The notes beneath the pieces were generated by a model, which did not search any database, was not told the DNA's origin, and saw only the letters and a program-made list of their open reading frames with translations. A stretch of 64,000 bases of DNA from Deuterostichococcus epilithicus (lineage: Eukaryota > Chlorophyta > Trebouxiophyceae > Prasiolales > Stichococcaceae): NCBI GenBank assembly GCA_033439295.1, contig JAVTLE010000014.1, positions 4,464,001-4,528,000 of the forward strand, written 5' to 3'. Position numbers and translations under genes: made by a program. The first letter of the stretch is position 1. Every line of letters starts with the position of its first letter. Below, one piece after another: positions 1-10,852 of this stretch.

Positions 1-2
1 GA

Positions 3-3000
3 GACGGCTTTGGGCCGGAGGCGGTGGCAGACCATGCGCCCGCGACGCAGCCGCTGGCCGTGCGCCGCCGCATCGCCGCGCTGGCGCACAACCAGGTGTT
101 GCACATCTGCTGCTGGATGTAGGAAGCCCTTCTAGCAGGAGACCCTGTTAGTTGTGGGTCCAGCCACGAGCTGTGCAACCTCCACATCCGTGCACTGGTG
201 GAGGAGCCACCGATTCTCCAGTTGTTTCCGTCTCACTCGACCATCAGTCCAAAAATGTTCAGTTTCTGTGCAGCGCGGGATCGACGAGGTCAGGGAGGAG
301 CGCTGGCGGCGGCAGAAGAAGCTCGCCGACGACGCAGCGGAGCGCGGCGCCGCACTCGCCGCACGCCGCCGCGGCATCATAGCAGATGCAGGTATCCGCG
401 CGTGATACCGCCTTGAGGTGCAGTGTGGGCGCACGAAGCAGCGCACAAGAGGCCAACAGCCGCTTCTGGCCGTCTCCCAGGAGACTTGGCACTGGGCCTG
501 ACCTCGGTTGGCACCAGACAGCAGCTGTGCCGTCAGGGGCTCGCCCACGAGTCAAGGCCTGCACACAGAGGTTTTTAAATGTTCCGGCCAGAGACACCTG
601 CTGCACGGGCGTCAGGCTGCAACCTGAGCTGAGGCCCGAGAGGCACGAACCGGGCGCTTTCAGGCGATACCCGTGAAGGCTGCCAGCGGACATCACTCAT
701 CATGGCGCGCTGGTCGGCAGCCACTGCACCCTGCCGGGCCGCTCGGATGCTCAGATGGAGACGGATTTCCGCCCAGGTCTTGACCCCTGCTGCTACGTAG
801 TACAGGGCAGCGCTAGGCACCGCAGTTCTGGTTGCCGGCGTTGGTGGCGGCGATGCCGGCAGCCGGGCACATTGCATTTGCAGGCTGCTGTTTCAAGTTC
901 GAAAGTTGAAAGATTTAGCATCCAGAGACTGAGTGCCGCTCGCAGGGCAGCAGCGCGAGGCACTGCACTGCTGGCAACGGGCGATGGTGGGGTGCGATGC
1001 TGGCAGCCGGACGCTTGGCGAGCTGGGTCCGACACCCTAATCTGAGCAACAACCAGAATCTGCCCGCATGCTCGCAGGGCAGCGGGAGGCGCCGCACTTC
1101 TGGCTGCGGGCACTTGTCGCGGGCGACGCCGGCAGCCAGGTGGTGCATGCACGGGACCATGCGGCGCTGGCGCACCTCATCGACATCCGCGTGGCGGGGC
1201 GGCCCGCGCTCCCGGGCGCCGGCGTTGCGGAAGCCTTCACAAGTGAGTGCTGTGGCTACCGCATTCTGAAACTCTTTGCAGAGATGCCCGTGCAATGATG
1301 CAGGCATGCCAGGCAGTCCTGACAGGCGGCCAGCTCCCGCGATGCGCGTGTGCGTCGGCATGGCATGACCTCACCCTGGCGAAGGTCAGGCATCAAGTGT
1401 CGCACGGAGCGTTTCTGACCAAAAACATCCAGGCGGGCCCCTAGAAGCACGTGCACTGGTAGCTGCGACATGCCGGTAGCGGTTTTGTACGACACCCAGC
1501 GGGCATGCCAGAGGGGACCACCTGCGAGAGTCTGGGGTCATTCGGACTGCAGGAAAGGGGTCACATGCACAGGCATGATGGTCGGCACACATGTGCCACC
1601 AGCCATCGCCACCGCCGGCACCTACAGAGACGATCTCGTAGACAGGCGCCTGCACTGCATCGGATCGATGTGGAACAGCCTGCAACACTGGCAGGCTGAA
1701 GCCTTCCTGTTGGCTCACTGGTTCCACGCCTGCAGTGCAGTTCCCTTTCGGATGTGCTCCTAGTAGCGATGGGACATTCCTGCAGCAAGCTCTATATGGA
1801 ATTACAAGCTGTGGATTCTGTGCTGTGACAAGCCTCCCTTGCTTGTCACATTCTGTGGATTCTGGGCTGACAAATGCACGCATCACACCCAGCAACTTCT
1901 CATCTCGGAGGTCGATGCCATGACGCAGATTACACTCACGAAATCCGTATCCAGCTCATACACAGTGGCGCTTGTGATGTCGACAGCAAGCCTCGCAGCC
2001 ACCAGCAGGTCGCCGAGCACGCAGCCACCAGCGCAGGGCAAGGCGGGGCCTGCAGCAGTCAGAACTGCTGCAGGGCAAGCAGCGGGCATGCGTGTCAAGC
2101 ATCACTGACGGCTCAGAGGTGCATACGAGTAGGGACTTAAACCACAAACCCTAAACCCTGAAACCGCGCCGCAGTCGAGGCCGAGTTCTCGGACAACCCC
2201 TTCTTCGAAGACGCCGTGCTGAGCAAAACCCTGGAGTTTGCGCCGCGGCCGACGCGGCCCGACCGGCGGGCGGTGCTGCAGGCGGCGCGGCAGAGCGGCG
2301 TCAGGTGGCGGCCGGGGAAGGACATCACCGCCGCAAAGGGCGGCAGCTGCTTCCACATCTTCCTGCCAGGTGTGTGTGGTTGTGCTTGTGCAGCGTCTCG
2401 GGGCTGTGGGCTGCGAGGCGTGCACAGTAGGTGCTGCAAGTTGACATTTGTCTCGGGCTGAGACGATGCATTGGGGGGGAAGCTGACGCCCTCTGTTCTG
2501 TTTCGCGGCTCAACGACGCCCCAATTCCAAGCAACAGATTCCTTGAAGTCATACGAAGGTCTGCATTTTCGAATACATGTGCAGGCGGCGCGGCCAGGGC
2601 CTTCGGCATCACCGGCGGGGGTCGCGGCGCCGCCGCGGAGGTGGCAGACCGCCTGACCGAGCTGCTGGGCGAGCTGCGGGATGAGACAATTCCGCATGCG
2701 CTGCGGGGATGGCGCCAGATGGCGGCGCTGCCCGTCGGGGAAGGCGCCGCCTCGGACAGCGACCCGGACGAGGGCGAGGTGGGTGCTCTGCAAGATTCCA
2801 AACCCCTGATTGGGGGCTGATCTTAAAGGCAGAATTGGGCGCCTGTCTGCTGGATCATGCTTATACATGCTGTGCGGCAGCGGCGCCAGGCGGCTTCGCT
2901 GCGCATCCGTGCACACTGTGCAGCCAGCTGGAAGAACTCGGAGGTCAGGAATGGCCTCGCGCCTGTCAGGGGGCTTTGCTGCACAGCCTGAAAGTGCCCG

Positions 3001-3730
3001 TCACTCGGCGCCTGCCTCACGCCTGACAAGCAGCAGCTTCCTGAAGAAGCAGCCGCCCAGTCACCGGCACGTTCCCCGCTGTGCAGCAGCGGCACAAAAT
3101 GGCAGGCACCCACCGATTCTGGTCAGGAGTGTGGAATGGCATGGCATGGGCGACGTTCCAACCACTGCTCGAACACAAACTGTGCCCCCCGTGCACCACC
3201 GCAGGAGTCGGGCGGGGACTCCGGCAATGAGTCGGACGACGAGGGCGAGGAGGGTGCAAACCCGAAAACCGCGGCGGCAGAGCGTGCGGCTCGGCGCGAG
3301 GCGAGGGCGTCTGCGGCCAAGCGCGGCAGCTGGCTCAAGCCGACGCCCACCACGCTCATGTTCGTACTGATCGGCCTGGTGCTGTTGGCCCAGGTGCGCT
3401 TCAGTTAGGTCCAGTCTGGGTTCCATGCCAGACGAGATTGGGCGCTTGATGTGCTTCCGTGGGTACGTCTGGCCGGTCGCTGCCTTTCTGTGGTGAAAGA
3501 AATCGCAAATGGCAGAAGCATGTTGCTTGCCCACAACTTGCCTCGCATGCGGCTGCCATGGCTGCGAGCACTTGTCAGGGCGTCCTTATAGACCTGTTCC
3601 TATTAGGAAGAGAAAGATTTCGATAGCTGTTTGTTTTCAAGAACAATCGCAAACCTTCACCGGCAATAATGCTGGCGCTCCTGTTGCGCAGGTGTTCGTG
3701 GTGCTTGACATGCTAACCCACGGCAGCTGA
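3..3730 (+). CDS. NAP1/SET-family histone chaperone with C-terminal membrane anchor (5' partial)
   Basis: Exons read at about 3-95, 274-391, 1078-1242, 2175-2369, 2585-2778, 3205-3393 and 3692-3730; phases join without a break. The first two exons encode the charged dimerisation helix of NAP proteins (RRRIAALAHNQ, then REERWRRQKKLADD). Next come PHFWLRAL, ENPYF-like FSDNPFFEDAVLSKT, WRPGKDIT, and a helix ending DETIPHALRGW, the normal order of the NAP/SET fold, which binds H2A-H2B or H3-H4. An acidic stretch follows (SDSDPDEGE, ESDDEGEEG) as in histone chaperones. The last two exons then encode a hydrophobic segment (TTLMFVLIGLVLLAQ + VFVVLDML) at the very C-terminus, which is not usual for the family. 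If the exon at 3205 is read through, the protein stops at about 3408 with a slightly shorter anchor. A TGTAA motif at 3923-3927 may be the poly(A) signal. The start codon lies outside the window. Confidence 0.85.
806..1030 (+). repeat. Two decayed tandem copies of the following NAP exon (ghost exons)
   Basis: About 806-878 and 945-1030 both resemble the start of the functional exon at 1078, beginning with the same CAG-GGCAGC acceptor/exon junction and keeping a GATGCYGGCAGCC block. Spacing is about 130-140 bp. A weaker third candidate lies near 440-510. Seen by eye; identity not computed. Confidence 0.6.
2146..2160 (+). repeat. Interstitial telomere-like motif (CCCTAAA)
   Basis: AAACCCTAAACCCTG just upstream of the NAP exon acceptor at 2174. 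The same plant-type heptamer, in the other orientation, is seen in introns at 7826-7835, 9334-9349 and 17412-17428. Confidence 0.6.
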
Positions 3731-4302
3731 TCGTGGCTGCTTGGGCTGTTGCAGCAACACTAATAATCCAGAGTGCAATCGTGAGGATCTGCACGCTTTT
3801 CAGACTACGACTCTTAGCCAAGACTTCACGGACACACAGCTTCCGTGCGGGAGGTAGGTAGCTTGCTGAGAACGACCTGTCGGGTGGCGGTTTCAGCAGC
3901 TCACTGCCGCCGCAGCTGCGGCTGTAAATGGTCGGCAGGCTGCTTGCGCAGCAGGCGCACAGTTTGGTGCTGCATGGACCTGACTCGTTTGTAAGATGCT
4001 GAGCTGCGGTAGATTGCAGAAACCGTACCCAGTCAAGAGATCGGATGCGCAGCCTGTGTCAGTCAATTGCCTTGCTCATGAGGTCAGATTGAAACTGAAA
4101 CCAATATGATAGTAGTCAGTCGGTTTGGCCAGGCTGTTGCAGCTCTGCAGATTCGCCCTAGGCACTGCTCCATCAGCATTCGACCAATTCCTGTACTCAT
4201 AACGTTCAACAACCCCAGAACCCAGAACCCAGAACCCAGAACCCAGAACCCCGAAGTCCGACTGTTTGAAGCACCTCCTTTGCAGTCTTCAGACTTCCCA
4301 CC
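3731..4302. other. Intergenic, no gene seen
   Basis: Holds the NAP 3' flank, with TGTAA at 3923-3927, and otherwise no ORF or RNA gene that I can support. It ends in the CCCAGAA repeat. Confidence 0.5.
4211..4255 (+). repeat. Heptamer tandem repeat (CCCAGAA)n
   Basis: About five perfect CCCAGAA units flanked by degenerate ones. The unit differs from the plant/algal telomere heptamer CCCTAAA at two positions, so it may be a diverged telomere-type repeat or a simple microsatellite. Confidence 0.85.
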
Positions 4303-4740
4303 ATGGCTTCTTGGGCGTCGCCACCGACTGCCGGTCCCGCAGGCTGCGGTGAGTCGACCCGGGCGTACCTGCAGCCGTCACTGTGCCTGTCGCTGGCAGG
4401 TTCTGCGCCGCTCGCGTTGCGCTGCCGGCCCTGCCAGGTCGGCTTGTGCTTGTGCGACCCGCCCGCTCGGCTACCGCCGGCTGCGGATCAGCCGCGCTGG
4501 CACTGCTGCTCCTGCGGCGGCTGGCGGCTGGTGCCACGGCAGGCGAGTGTGCTGCAGCTGCGGCGCCGGGGCCGGCCGGCATACTGCCCCTGCCGCCCGC
4601 CGGGCGCAGGCTGCGAGCTGGCGCTGGTCACCACGGCCGCGCCGCCGTCGCCGGCTGCCGCCGGACACTGGGCTGCCGCCTGCTGCTTGCGCCGCTGCTG
4701 CGGCGGCTGCGGCTGCGCTGATGCTGGCACTTCCGGGTGA
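4303..4740 (+). CDS. Possible small cysteine-rich protein (doubtful)
   Basis: An uninterrupted 145-codon frame that starts MASWASPPTAG and is rich in Cys, Pro and Ala, with CxC and CC pairs (CLCDPP, WHCCSCGGW, YCPCRP, CLRRCCGGCGC). No family is recognised. The stretch lies between NAP and the end of the DYRK gene and has the same high GC as its surroundings, so a chance frame is quite possible. A plus-strand gene here would converge on the kinase gene. Confidence 0.2.
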   Translation: MASWASPPTAGPAGCGESTRAYLQPSLCLSLAGSAPLALRCRPCQVGLCLCDPPARLPPAADQPRWHCCSCGGWRLVPRQASVLQLRRRGRPAYCPCRPPGAGCELALVTTAAPPSPAAAGHWAAACCLRRCCGGCGCADAGTSG

Positions 4741-4895
4741 TGCCTGCGACGGTTCAGGCCAGGGGCTGCAGTGACACGCCTGCCACAGACTGTCTGGTTC
4801 AGACTGCATGATAGACATGGGCATCCACCAAACAGCAGTTTCCTGACAGGTTTGCAGGACCACGCCGGCTTATTGGTCGTGCGGATGGTCACTAG

Positions 4896-7800
4896 CTAAC
4901 TGGAACGGTGCTGCACGGCGTACCTGGGCTCGCTGGCGTAGCCATCTGCAGACTTGGCAGCATCAGGGGCGGCCGCCGGGGCTGCTGCATCCGCTGCCGC
5001 CGGCTGGCGCTGCTTGCGCTTCCGGCTGCGGATTGCAGGCTGCTGCGGCAGCGCGCACGACGACGACATCTGCTCCTGAGCGACCGTCATCGCTTGCGCC
5101 TGCCGCCGACGTTCAGAAGGCGGCAGCTGTCCTGGTGGTAACGCCATGTCCCCCGCCGCCGCCGCCGCCGCTGCCAGCACTCGGCCAGACGCCGTGCCAG
5201 GGCGCGTGGCCGCCTCGCCCGACGTGCCAGTTTCACCAGCCGCTGCCGCTGCCAACGGTGCTGCAGGGGCCGGGCTGCTGTCACGGAGCTGGTGGTGCCG
5301 CTGGTGGTGCTCCGGCTCGCCGGGCGACACCTCGTCGACAAGCGCGCCGATGCGCAGCCAGGTGCTGTCGGGAGAACCCGCCTCCGGACTGCTTGGCCGC
5401 TCGGTCGCCGCCACTGCCTGTGCTGCTGCCGCCGCCGCCGCCGCAGCCGCCGCCGCAACCGCCGCCGCCGCATGCCCGGGCTCGGCTGGCAATGCGCGCT
5501 CCGCTGCCAGCGGCGGCACGCCCTCCAGCCCAGGGGTGCTGGGGTGCGCAGCCGTGGGGTCTTGTTGCAGCCGCTGCCGCTGCCGCCGCCGCTGCTGAGG
5601 CGCCGAGCCCAGCTGCAGTTGCTGCTGCTGCTGATCGTCCGGCTGCGGGGCGCACGGCTGCGGCCATGGCAGCGGCTGCTGAGCCTCAGGCCGAGAGTAC
5701 TGCTCCTGTGGGGCCCCGCGCTGCACGGCGCGCTGCTGCGGCGCCGCGCTTGGCGCCGCTGCAGCAGCCGGCACCTCCGCTACCAGCGGCAGCCCAATTG
5801 TCAACGGAACAGCCCCAGGACTGCGAACGGGCGGTGGCAGCGGCGGCTGCTGCCTCTGGGCGGGCCACGATTCTGCTGCCTGCTGTCCGACTGGCAGGAA
5901 GAAGCCGTCTGATGCCGTGCTGCACTGCGGTCGTGCCGGCGTCGCCACCGGCGCTGTCCCCGCCGCCGCATCTGCTGTCCCCGCCGCCGCATCTGCTGTC
6001 CCTACCGCCGCCGCAGCAGCGTGTGCTCCGGGCGTGTCCTGCAGCATGGCGCTAAAGTCCGCTGCGGTCGGCTGCCGCCGCTGAGCTGTGGAATTGCCAT
6101 CCTGCGGGGGCTCGGCCGGCTGCGGCGGCCGCAGCGCAGCGCCGAGGCCGCTCCGCAGCGTCTCCGGCCNGGCCGCCGCATCGCCGCTCGTCCGGGCGGC
6201 GCTGCCGGGTGCATGGCCGGGACGGGGGCGCTGCCAGAGCTGGCCCACGGCGAGGGAAGCTGCGGTGCAGCCGGCGCGGCCGGCGCGGCTGCACCTGCCC
6301 AGGGGCTGCTGCCGCCAGGACCTGCATGCAGCCTCACGCCTCCGCTCGCCGTGGCCGCCGCCTCGGCGCCGGGCTCCACCTTGACGGCTGCCGCGCCGCC
6401 GCCGGCAGCGACTCGCACGCCGCCAGGGGCCCGCCCTCCGCCGGCCTGTGCGGAACGGCGCGTGTCACTCGCACCTCCACCTGGTGCTGTGACTGCTGCC
6501 ACGCCTGCTGCACGGTGGCGCGCACTGCGGCGACCTCACGCCGCACCAGCCACCCCACGGGGCTTATGGGGTTCAGGAACGCATGCTGCAGCGCCGTCGC
6601 TGCCGACAGCCTCGCCGTCGGGTCTACAGCGAGCAGCTCCGCCACCAAGTCCGAGAGGCTTCGGTCCAGGGTGGCCAGCTCGCGCTGCAGCGCTGGCGCG
6701 GCAGTATGCCAACTGGCCAGGCTACCAGGCTTTGGCGCCAGGCGGCCTGCGAGTGGAGCAGTGGCGCTTGGTAGCTGCTGCCCGGTGCCCGGCCTGATGG
6801 CGGCTGCCGGTGGTGAGGCGGCGGGAGAGGCTGCAGTGCTGGCGGCGCCTGCGCCGCCGCCTGCAGTGCTCTCTGGCCGCAGAGCCGCCTCGATCTGCAG
6901 GGAGGGGCAGCGCATGCATCAGGGTCTTCGCCAAGCATGAATGACATAGCCTCCCGCTGACAATGTCGCCTCTATTTTCCTTGGTCGTTGCCAAAGCGTC
7001 TCGGGAAGGTCCACTGTCCTTTCTGGACTTGCTTCTTTACTTCAGCATATCAGGCCAGTATCGATGCATGGACAGGAGTCTGCGCCGACATGCAGCGCAC
7101 CTGACGCAGCAGCTCGGTAGGCGAGTGCGCCGGGAACAGCGGCCGCTGCAGCGCCACTTCCGCCAGCACGCAGCCCAGCGACCACATGTCCGCTGCCGTG
7201 CCCACTGCATGCTGCCCCGTCACCGCCTGCGCCACAACACCGCATTTGGTGAGGACATGCCATCAGCCTACAAGGGCAGCAGATCATGCTTCTGAGCTCG
7301 GACCACCAGCCTCCTAGCTCCGGTCACCAAGATGCGAGGTGCTGAGGTGTTTGCAAACTTCCCAGGTGTCACTAGCTGAGCACAGCTCCCAGTCTAGAGT
7401 TGGTGACGAAGCACCCCGAGCGCTCAGCCAGGTAAGGCCCGACCTCCGGCGCGCGGTACGAGAGGGTCTGCATCTCGAAGCTCAGCCGCCCTGTGTCCAC
7501 GCCCGCAGCGGCGAAGCAGCTGCCCAGGTCCGCGATTTTGACGCCCACGCTGGCATCGCCTACGGCAGAGACAGTAGGTCAGCAGAGGCTGCGAGTTGGG
7601 GGCGAATCTCCCAGGCAAGCAGCGCGGTGCAGGGTAGGGGATGCTGCAGCAGGCGGCTGAGGGGGATCTGGCAGCGGCACAGGTGCCGCTGGCCGGCTGT
7701 GCGGGATGGAACACCCTGAACCGCACCTGGCGGCTGCGTCAGGAGGATGTTGTCCGGCTTCAGGTCAGCGTGTACGAGGCCGCAGGCGTGCATCGCGTCC

Positions 7801-9955
7801 AGGCCCACCTGCGCAGCACGTTGGTGGGTTTAGGGCACAGTACAAGGTGATGTGGCGCGGTTCCAACTCTGCAGAGGTTTATCGTTGTTCATTGTTTTGT
7901 AAGATGTTGATTTGTCTTTGAAAGGCATGGTGCTGTGGGGCTGCCGCGCTGACATGGCTGCTGGGTGACGGAGTTGATCATATCCAGTGAGGCGGCCTTG
8001 GCCGTCAGGCTTCATAGAGCCGCTGCCGCTCTCACCCGCTCCCTCCTTCGGTCATGTAACACATGCCACTGCAACTGCACGCATCGTGCACTGGCTCGCC
8101 CACCAGCAGCTGATGCGTGATCTTGCGCAGCGCGGCCAGCCGCCCGCCGGCCGGCGTCCCTGCGGCCGCCACCAGATAGTCCAGCAGGCTGCCGTGCAGC
8201 CGCTCCAGCACCTGCAAGTTAGGAAAGGCCTCTCCTTGGAGCCTTCTGATCTTTGCAGATGCACGAAACGGTGGCGTCCAGGGCAGCCAGGGGTTCCGCG
8301 CCTGGCGTGCGATTGCAAAATTGAAGATTACAGATTGGTCTGGCACATCCGAGCAAGGCAGAGAAGGGTCACCAGGATGTAGTGGCCCTTGAAGCTGAAG
8401 GCGGCCCGCAGCGACACGATGTGGCGCGACGCGGCGGGCGCCGCGACCGCCAGAAACCGCAGAGCGCGCGCCTCCTGCGGCGGCACAGCCCATCTGGTCA
8501 TGGCTGAAAAACACGCACCGCCTCCGACGGGTGAACCATCTGCCCGTCGCCACATGCACGGCCCGCATGCATGGCCAGCCACAGCTGCCACGGGGCAGCA
8601 GCACACGCTCCGCCGATGTATGAAGACCGGTGCTGCCGCAGCAGCACGGTGTCACGCCACGATGCCTCTGCACCAGCTGCACACCGCCCCTGCCGCGGCG
8701 CGCTGCCCAGAGCACCGACTACCAGCCGATGCGTTTGGACGCCAGCTGGTAGTCAGTGTCCAGACCCGTCACGCAGCGGCCGCGTGATCTGTCCCTGTCC
8801 GCATGATGTGAATGCCATGCACATATGCACTGCTTGGACCCTTGCCCTTGACCCCGGGCAGAAAAGAAAAGAGAGTTGATTAAATAAACCCACCTTCTGC
8901 CCCGCAAATGCCAGCTGCCGCTTCATGACCTTGAGCACGACGGGCGCCGCCCCCGGCCGCAGCTCGTCCGCCGCCAGCAGCACCTGCGCCGAGGCGCCCT
9001 CCCCGATGATGCTGAGGTACCTGCGCAGGGTTCACGGGGATGGCACTGACCGGGTCACGATCGGGCGCGTGCCTGCTTGTGTAGACAGACATTTCGAGCA
9101 CCCTCTAGCAAAGCTTGCTGGCGGCTTCAAGAGTGGAGGGAACACTAAGAGAACGTGACAGCAGTGCCTTCCTACGCTGGAATTTTCGTGAAGGGAACAC
9201 TGAGAGAACGTGACAGCAGTGCCTTCCTGTGCTGGAATTGCCCCGCGACAAGCGGGCACAAGATGTCTGCGAGCAGGCTTGGACAAGGTCCGGACGTCCC
9301 CAAATTGGGCTGCGATCACTAGCAGTCTGCTGTGGGTTTAGGTTTGGGGCGCGTCACCCGTCATGGCTGCAGGAGCTGCTGTGCAGGCAGCGCAGGAGCT
9401 GCAGCGCCTCACCTGTACCGCCGCGCCAGCAGCGGCAGGTGCGTGCCCACCCGCAGCCGCCCGTCCGGCAGCGTCCAGCCGCCCACCGCTGTGGCATCCA
9501 TGCTGGTGCCAACGCTGGGAGCTGCGCCGCACTGGGCGCCGCTGCCGCCTGTGCTGCCGCCTGTCGCATGTGCACTGCCGCTGCCGCCGCAATCCGCCGT
9601 CAGGGCCGATAGGCCAGTGGTCAGCTGCGCCAGCGGGCTGAGCGCGCATGCGGGCAAGCATGGGAGCGTCACCAGTGACTCCGGCGCCCACGGCGCAAAG
9701 GCGCTGCCAGTTCCTGCAAGACACAGTTACACCAGCTGGACCTGTCTACAGGCAGACCATCATGTGTTTGGTGGTGCCTGACGGCGCCTGCTGTGCAGGG
9801 ACAGATGCGGCAGCCCGCATCACGGGACGAGAGGAGCTTAATATCGAGATGATGACAGTATACACATCGGCTGGTGTACCTGCCATCGCCTCGAGAGCCT
9901 GCCGCGACGATGTCCCGGACTCGCAGATCGTCTCATCCACCTCGTGCGGTATGAC
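4896..9955 (-). CDS. DYRK-family (plant-type) protein kinase
   Basis: Kinase exons in minus-strand order: about 9955-9890 (partial N-terminus), 9713-9413, 9019-8899 (GEGASAQV glycine loop, VVLKVMKR ATP lysine), 8485-8381 (EARALRFL helix C), 8216-8101, 7816-7729 (VHADLKPDNILL catalytic loop), 7561-7441 (KIADLGSCF instead of DFG, then SYRAPE), 7235-7103 (DMWSLGCVLAE) and from 6894 (AELLAVDPTARLSAATALQHAF). DLGSCF and HxDLKP are typical of plant DYRKs, CMGC kinases that phosphorylate Ser/Thr; an algal relative regulates starch turnover. The long tail is rich in Ala, Gln and Pro with a basic RSRKRKQR stretch and ends at 4896. The join between the kinase frame (stop near 6334) and the tail frame (below 6250) is not resolved: either an intron or a frame error near the unknown base at 6170. 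The first exons are missing or lie further up. Confidence 0.8.
5957..6003 (-). repeat. 21-bp tandem repeat coding an Ala-rich heptapeptide
   Basis: The unit CCGCCGCCGCATCTGCTGTCC occurs twice, plus a partial copy. On the minus strand it encodes GTADAAA repeats in the low-complexity tail of the kinase. Confidence 0.8.
9138..9239. repeat. 55-bp tandem duplication in a kinase intron
   Basis: 9138-9184 and 9193-9239 are 47-bp copies with about three mismatches. Both contain GAACGTGACAGCAGTGCC. The near-identity points to a recent event. It lies in the intron between the first two kinase-domain exons. Confidence 0.9.
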
Positions 9956-10483
9956 CTCAGTGGACTCGATCGGAACAGCCCAAGGAGCACAATCCTTCCA
10001 TTGCAAACGCCTTTTGGAGCTGCGGCTTTTTCCCCATTCGCATTGAGAACGCCTCGCGTCGAGATCGCGTTTCAAACGTCACGTCAGCACTAACTCTCGC
10101 CGTCAGCGCTTGGCGCAGACAAGTGCCGCAATCAGGCTATCTTGAAGAAGGTACGCATGGACCTCGAATGCAACAGCTATACGTCTAGCTCAAAGGCTCG
10201 CAGTGATTCCGGAGGTTTTCATGCCAAGAAGTTCGAACGTGAGTGTCCTCTGGTTGCATCAGTGTTTTGCAGGAGAGTGCCACAGATGCACTAGTCGCCA
10301 GCATATCGAAGGCAGCGTTTCCTTCAAAGACTGCGGGAGACACCTCGACGAAGTGCTGCTAACACACGGCGCAGGGCTATACACGGCACATGAGCAATGT
10401 CCAGCTCGCGATACAAATTGCAGCGACATAAAAGTTCTGACGCCAGCACTGCTGCCTGCTGACTTGGTCGCACGGGCCATCTA

Positions 10484-10852
10484 TCACATCATCACGATTA
10501 AAACGGATAAATTGACGCCGTCTACGCATGAAAAGGGCGTCGCCCAAAGCAGCTCAGGAAGCTCCACGGGCGTCAGGCAGCCGTCCTGCGGGTCAGCGCG
10601 CAGACCCAGCTCCTCAAGGCCCCGAGCGCCCAGAATGATCCGTGAGACATTTGCCGGCGACCCCGCGACCCAGTGCAGCTCAAGCGCACCATCGCTGGGC
10701 CTGACGCGCAGCGGCTGCGCATGCGCCTGCTTCTGCTCTGCCGCTGCCGCCGCCGCCGCTGCCGCCGAAGCCGCTCCAGGCGGCTCGCCATGGCCAGCTG
10801 CGGAGTGCAATTGGAGCCCTGACGACGGCTGTATGCATGGCTCCGCCACCAC
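10484..10852 (-). CDS. Possible coding exon of unknown protein, Ala-rich
   Basis: Minus-strand frame with a poly-Ala run followed by non-repetitive sequence (LRVRPSDGALELHW, RIILGARGLEELGL, LTPVELPELLWATPFSC). The latter has a protein-like pattern but matches no family I can name. Codon use resembles the neighbouring exons. Splice borders are unknown. Confidence 0.35.
   Translation of the reverse strand: MVAEPCIQPSSGLQLHSAAGHGEPPGAASAAAAAAAAAEQKQAHAQPLRVRPSDGALELHWVAGSPANVSRIILGARGLEELGLRADPQDGCLTPVELPELLWATPFSCVDGVNLSVLIVMM

Noticed and set aside
2137-2916. Minus-strand 259-codon frame
   Set aside because: It is antisense to NAP exons that have clear family motifs.
3205-3408. NAP ending at the first stop (VRFS) instead of splicing to 3692
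   Set aside because: Not excluded, but the junction to 3692 has a good GT-AG pair, keeps phase, lengthens the hydrophobic segment, and lies nearer to the TGTAA motif.
5033-6055. Plus-strand 340-codon frame, Ala/Pro-rich
   Set aside because: It mirrors the GC-rich low-complexity tail of the kinase on the other strand and has no motif of its own.
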